Shown here in pieces: positions 61,430 through 64,000 of a stretch of 64,000 bases of DNA. Position numbers and translations under genes: made by a program. Numbering within the stretch: the first letter of the stretch is position 1; each line of letters opens with the position of its first letter. Origin of the DNA: RI-43 sp033764725 (lineage in GTDB: Bacteria; Pseudomonadota; Alphaproteobacteria; Caulobacterales; Aquidulcibacteraceae); NCBI GenBank assembly GCA_033764725.1, contig JANRIR010000014.1, forward strand, positions 62,001 to 126,000, given 5' to 3'. Under the pieces are notes generated by a model, which saw only the letters and a program-made list of their open reading frames with translations, was not told the origin of the DNA and made no database searches.

Positions 61430-63127
61430 TTACGCGCCGTCCATGCGCAACAACTGCCAGAACACCTGATTGGTGGGCTCCTGGCCTGCGCCATTGGGAT
61501 CGGCTTCGCCGAACAGCACGATCTGCGTGGCGCGTTGCGGCGTCAGGCGATCGGACAGATAGACGCTGTCTTCGATGCGCACTTGCACCGCATCGGTCTT
61601 CATGCGCCAGACGCGCCCGGTCGGCGTTTCGAGTTTCGGTTCGCGTGGGGCGTGCCAGCTGGCGCGGACGTTCGGGTGCAGATGGAAGCGGATCGCGAAG
61701 GGGATCGGCCGCGACGAGGATGCGCGGCCGTCGACGAAAGGGCGGCTCAATTGATCGAGCCCGAACACGCGGCGCCCGGTCTGATCGAGGGAAAGATTCC
61801 GCCGGTGGATGAACCCATAGGCGCTGCGATAGCCTTCGTGTTCGGCGTCGACGCTCGTCCATTCGTCGCTTTCGGTGCGTTTGCTGCGCACGTCCGGGCC
61901 GGACGGCTCCGCCGCACCGCGCCCGCGCCGCTTCTTGAACGGCGCCGACAGCGCGTCATCGACGCCAAGCGTCGTGTGGCCGTTGGTGGCGCGCGCGGCG
62001 GCGCGCCATTCCGGCGCGAGTTCTTTCGCCGCGCCGACATTGACGATCAGCCGCTCCGGGCCGGTGCACATTTCAAACGCCAGGGCGCTGGCGTGGGCGC
62101 GCTCGCCGAAGCCGCGCGGCGGGCTTGCGCCGACATCCATCAACAGCGCGGTGTCCTGCGCGGCGATGCGCTGATAGCCGCTTTGCGTGGCGAACTGGAA
62201 CGTCGCGCCCGACGCGTTCAGATCGGAGAGCACGCGCGCAAGCGTGCGCGCATCGCCTTCCGAACCGCCGTGAAAACAGCCGAGCTTGCCGTCGGCGTAG
62301 CGGAACAACGTCAACAGCCGCGCAAGGCGCGGCGGCGCCTCGGCGATCTCGCGCGGCGTCGCGCGTCCCTTGCGCGCCAGCGCTTCATCCGCCGTCAAAA
62401 TATCGCACAGCGCGTCGAGCAAGTGTTCCGGCGACCGGGAAAGATGTCCGCCGTCAGGGTGGAAATGCGTGGCGCACGCTTCCTGCAGCGTCGCTTCGCC
62501 GAGATCGATGAGCGGGGCGCCATCGGCGAGCGCGCAGCCGGTGACGATCATCGTCGTCGCCGCTTTCAGCCGCGCGCACGGTTCTTCGATGTCCTTTGCC
62601 GCCTGCAGCAGATGGCGCGCCTGGCGGCCGATCGTGCGCAGAAGCGCTGGGCGCATGGCCTGATCGGCGCGCGCGAGCGCCGGCTGGCCATGGCACATCC
62701 AGGCGTGCAGGCGTTCTGACACAAGCTCCGGCGCCCACGCCGCGTCGTGCCAATCGCCATAGGCCTGCGTCCAGGTCTCGATCAGCTTCGCAGCGTGGGC
62801 GTGGCCTTCCGCGCCCAGCGCGGCGAGATCGATCAGCCAGGAGAACGAATGCAGCCGCGCGGTGAAATGCGGCGAGGGATGCGTCACGCTCCACGGCGTC
62901 GCATGCGCGCCCTGCAGACGCTCGGTGGCGATGCGCCAATGCCCGCGCACGATTTCGCGTCCGCGCTCGGGATCGCCGAAGCGCAGATCGCGGCCCCATT
63001 GCAAGATACGCTCGGGATCGGGGCCGTTGAGCGAGGTGCGGTAGAACGGCGTCGCGCGCCATTCTTCGCCGGCGGCGTTGAGCAGCGCGCGCCACGCATT
63101 CGGCGATGTGGCGCGCAGGTTGACCAT
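61430..63127 (-). CDS. heparinase II/III family protein
   Basis: A 565-residue protein with an N-terminal alpha-toroid (ILQWGRDLRFGDPERGREI, WSVTHPSPHFTARLHSFSWL, WTQAYGDWHDAAWAPELVSERLHAWM) and a C-terminal beta-sandwich heparinase II/III domain (FATQSGYQRIAAQDTALLMDVG, THTTLGVDD-like NGHTTLGVDDALS, EGYRSAYGFIHRRNLSLD). There is no signal peptide, so it is probably cytoplasmic, unlike secreted heparinases. It starts two bases after rpe stops, on the same strand. The family is conserved between rpe and purH in alphaproteobacteria; substrate unknown. Confidence 0.9.
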   Translation of the reverse strand: MVNLRATSPNAWRALLNAAGEEWRATPFYRTSLNGPDPERILQWGRDLRFGDPERGREIVRGHWRIATERLQGAHATPWSVTHPSPHFTARLHSFSWLIDLAALGAEGHAHAAKLIETWTQAYGDWHDAAWAPELVSERLHAWMCHGQPALARADQAMRPALLRTIGRQARHLLQAAKDIEEPCARLKAATTMIVTGCALADGAPLIDLGEATLQEACATHFHPDGGHLSRSPEHLLDALCDILTADEALARKGRATPREIAEAPPRLARLLTLFRYADGKLGCFHGGSEGDARTLARVLSDLNASGATFQFATQSGYQRIAAQDTALLMDVGASPPRGFGERAHASALAFEMCTGPERLIVNVGAAKELAPEWRAAARATNGHTTLGVDDALSAPFKKRRGRGAAEPSGPDVRSKRTESDEWTSVDAEHEGYRSAYGFIHRRNLSLDQTGRRVFGLDQLSRPFVDGRASSSRPIPFAIRFHLHPNVRASWHAPREPKLETPTGRVWRMKTDAVQVRIEDSVYLSDRLTPQRATQIVLFGEADPNGAGQEPTNQVFWQLLRMDGA

Positions 63128-63129
63128 CG

Positions 63130-63795
63130 CTAGCGGTCTTGCCCGCGCAGTCGCGCGATGTTGCGCCCATACGCGGCGGGATCTCCGGAAAACACCGCCG
63201 TGCCCGCCACCAGCGCCGTGGCGCCCGCGTCGCGGCATTGTCGCGCGGTTGTTTCGTTCACGCCGCCATCGACTTCCAGCACGATGTCGCGGCCGCTCGC
63301 GTCGATCAGCGCGCGCGCGGCCTCGATCTTGCGCAGCTGGCTGGCGATGAAGCTTTGCCCGCCGAAGCCGGGATTGACCGACATGATCAGGATCAGATCG
63401 AGATCGTCGATCAGCGGATGCAGCGTCTCCAGCGGCGTGCCGGGATTGAGCGACGCGCCCGCCTTCGCGCCGGTCGCCTTGATGGCCTGCAGTGTGCGGT
63501 GAATGTGCGGCCCGGCTTCCGGGTGCACGGTGAGGATGTCGGCGCCGGCGTCGCGGAACGCCTGCAGATACGGATCGGCCGGCGCGATCATCAGGTGCAC
63601 GTCGAACGGGATGCCCACGCGCGGACGCAATGCCTTCAGCACGACCGGCCCGATCGTGATGTTCGGCACGAAATGCCCGTCCATCACGTCCACATGCAGC
63701 CAATCGGCGCCGCCGGCCTCGACCGCCGCCGCCTCCTCGCCGAGTTTTGCGAAATCCGCCGCCAGGATGGACGGCGCAATCAAAGTGCGCGCCAT
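63130..63795 (-). CDS. rpe: ribulose-phosphate 3-epimerase
   Basis: TIM-barrel epimerase (221 aa) of the pentose phosphate pathway interconverting ribulose-5-P and xylulose-5-P. It shows IAPSILAADFAKLGEE, WLHVDVMDGHFVPNIT (metal His/Asp), PFDVHLMI, MSVNPGFGGQSF and LEVDGGVNETTA. It follows the rsmB 3' end on the same strand with a 40-bp gap and precedes the heparinase gene. Confidence 0.98.
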   Translation of the reverse strand: MARTLIAPSILAADFAKLGEEAAAVEAGGADWLHVDVMDGHFVPNITIGPVVLKALRPRVGIPFDVHLMIAPADPYLQAFRDAGADILTVHPEAGPHIHRTLQAIKATGAKAGASLNPGTPLETLHPLIDDLDLILIMSVNPGFGGQSFIASQLRKIEAARALIDASGRDIVLEVDGGVNETTARQCRDAGATALVAGTAVFSGDPAAYGRNIARLRGQDR

Positions 63796-63835
63796 GCGTC
63801 GGCGGTATCAGGGCGCGCCGGGGCGCGCAAGGCGG

Positions 63836-64000
63836 TCAAAGGCGCCTGAGCGCAGCGGCGTAGAATCCATCGAGGCCGCCGCGTTCGGGCCAGGCTCCCG
63901 GCGTGGTGCGCAGATCGCCGTCTGCAGTCCGGAACGCTGGCGGCGAAGCACCGGCGGCGCGCGCATCGCGGGCCCAGGCGCCGCTGCCGAGCGCGGCGGC
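63836..64000 (-). CDS. rsmB: 16S rRNA (cytosine-C5) methyltransferase RsmB, C-terminal fragment
   Basis: Partial: the window cuts the gene, so only the last 54 residues are visible. They end LRTTPGAWPERGGLDGFYAA and ALRRL, the typical end of RsmB/Fmu-type methyltransferases (P-x(4)-DGFF/Y). RsmB methylates C967 of 16S rRNA. The 5' part lies beyond position 64000. The rsmB-rpe-heparinase-purH order is common in alphaproteobacteria, supporting the call. Confidence 0.75.
   Translation of the reverse strand, partial: AAALGSGAWARDARAAGASPPAFRTADGDLRTTPGAWPERGGLDGFYAAALRRL

Overview
The window is GC-rich chromosomal DNA from an alphaproteobacterium. A Caulobacterales / Hyphomonadaceae-type organism is the best guess: it carries a GcrA cell-cycle regulator with GANTC sites in its upstream region, a perfect CtrA-type box (TTAA-N7-TTAA), a speF-type leader RNA before an ornithine decarboxylase, a UrcA-family protein, large TonB receptor / lipoprotein genes next to a type II secretion (T2SS) operon, and the gene order argD-argF-hslO-apaG / purH-heparinase-rpe-rsmB. 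No rRNA, tRNA, IS element, prophage or CRISPR array was recognised.

Region by region. 1-12.9 kb is a polyamine region with an embedded sigma-factor module. Agmatine deiminase and N-carbamoylputrescine amidase make putrescine from agmatine. A minus-strand operon (ornithine decarboxylase with a structured leader, PaiA-like acetyltransferase, carboxynorspermidine synthase and decarboxylase, small monooxygenase-like protein) makes putrescine from ornithine and converts it to spermidine by the carboxyspermidine route. Between them lie two TetR regulators with divergent partners (an EF-hand protein and an SDR reductase) and an ECF42-type sigma factor flanked by two YCII/DGPF proteins that share the same upstream motif.

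13.0-34.4 kb is a surface, secretion and phosphate region. It holds a duplicated-domain lipoprotein with a CtrA box upstream, a TonB-dependent receptor, a gspCDEFGHIJKLMN operon ending in an unknown periplasmic protein, a short convergent prepilin peptidase, and pstSCA behind a four-repeat Pho box. This resembles the Caulobacter arrangement in which a phosphate-regulated surface lipoprotein sits beside the T2SS genes.

34.4-48.0 kb holds a CadC-like regulator, a UrcA protein, a GT4 glycosyltransferase, a MntA/HepT (nucleotidyltransferase/HEPN) pair, PutA, an HNH nuclease, GluQ-RS, a MutT gene overlapped by a tiny Flp-pilin gene, a Cys-rich lipoprotein, argJ and a PpiC-type foldase. 48.0-64.0 kb holds secA, a TetR-headed operon of two SRPBCC, two VOC and one DUF1428 protein, gcrA, an ABC-2 permease, argD-argF-hslO, apaG, purH, a heparinase-like protein, rpe and the 3' end of rsmB. 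Three intergenic spaces carry palindromic REP-like repeats.

Functionally, arginine/ornithine synthesis (argJ, argD, argF) feeds the polyamine genes; the T2SS, surface lipoprotein, TonB receptor and Pst genes fit scavenging of nutrients, possibly phosphate, at the cell surface; SecA and the PpiC-type foldase serve envelope biogenesis. All calls rest on reading motifs and context; no database search was run.
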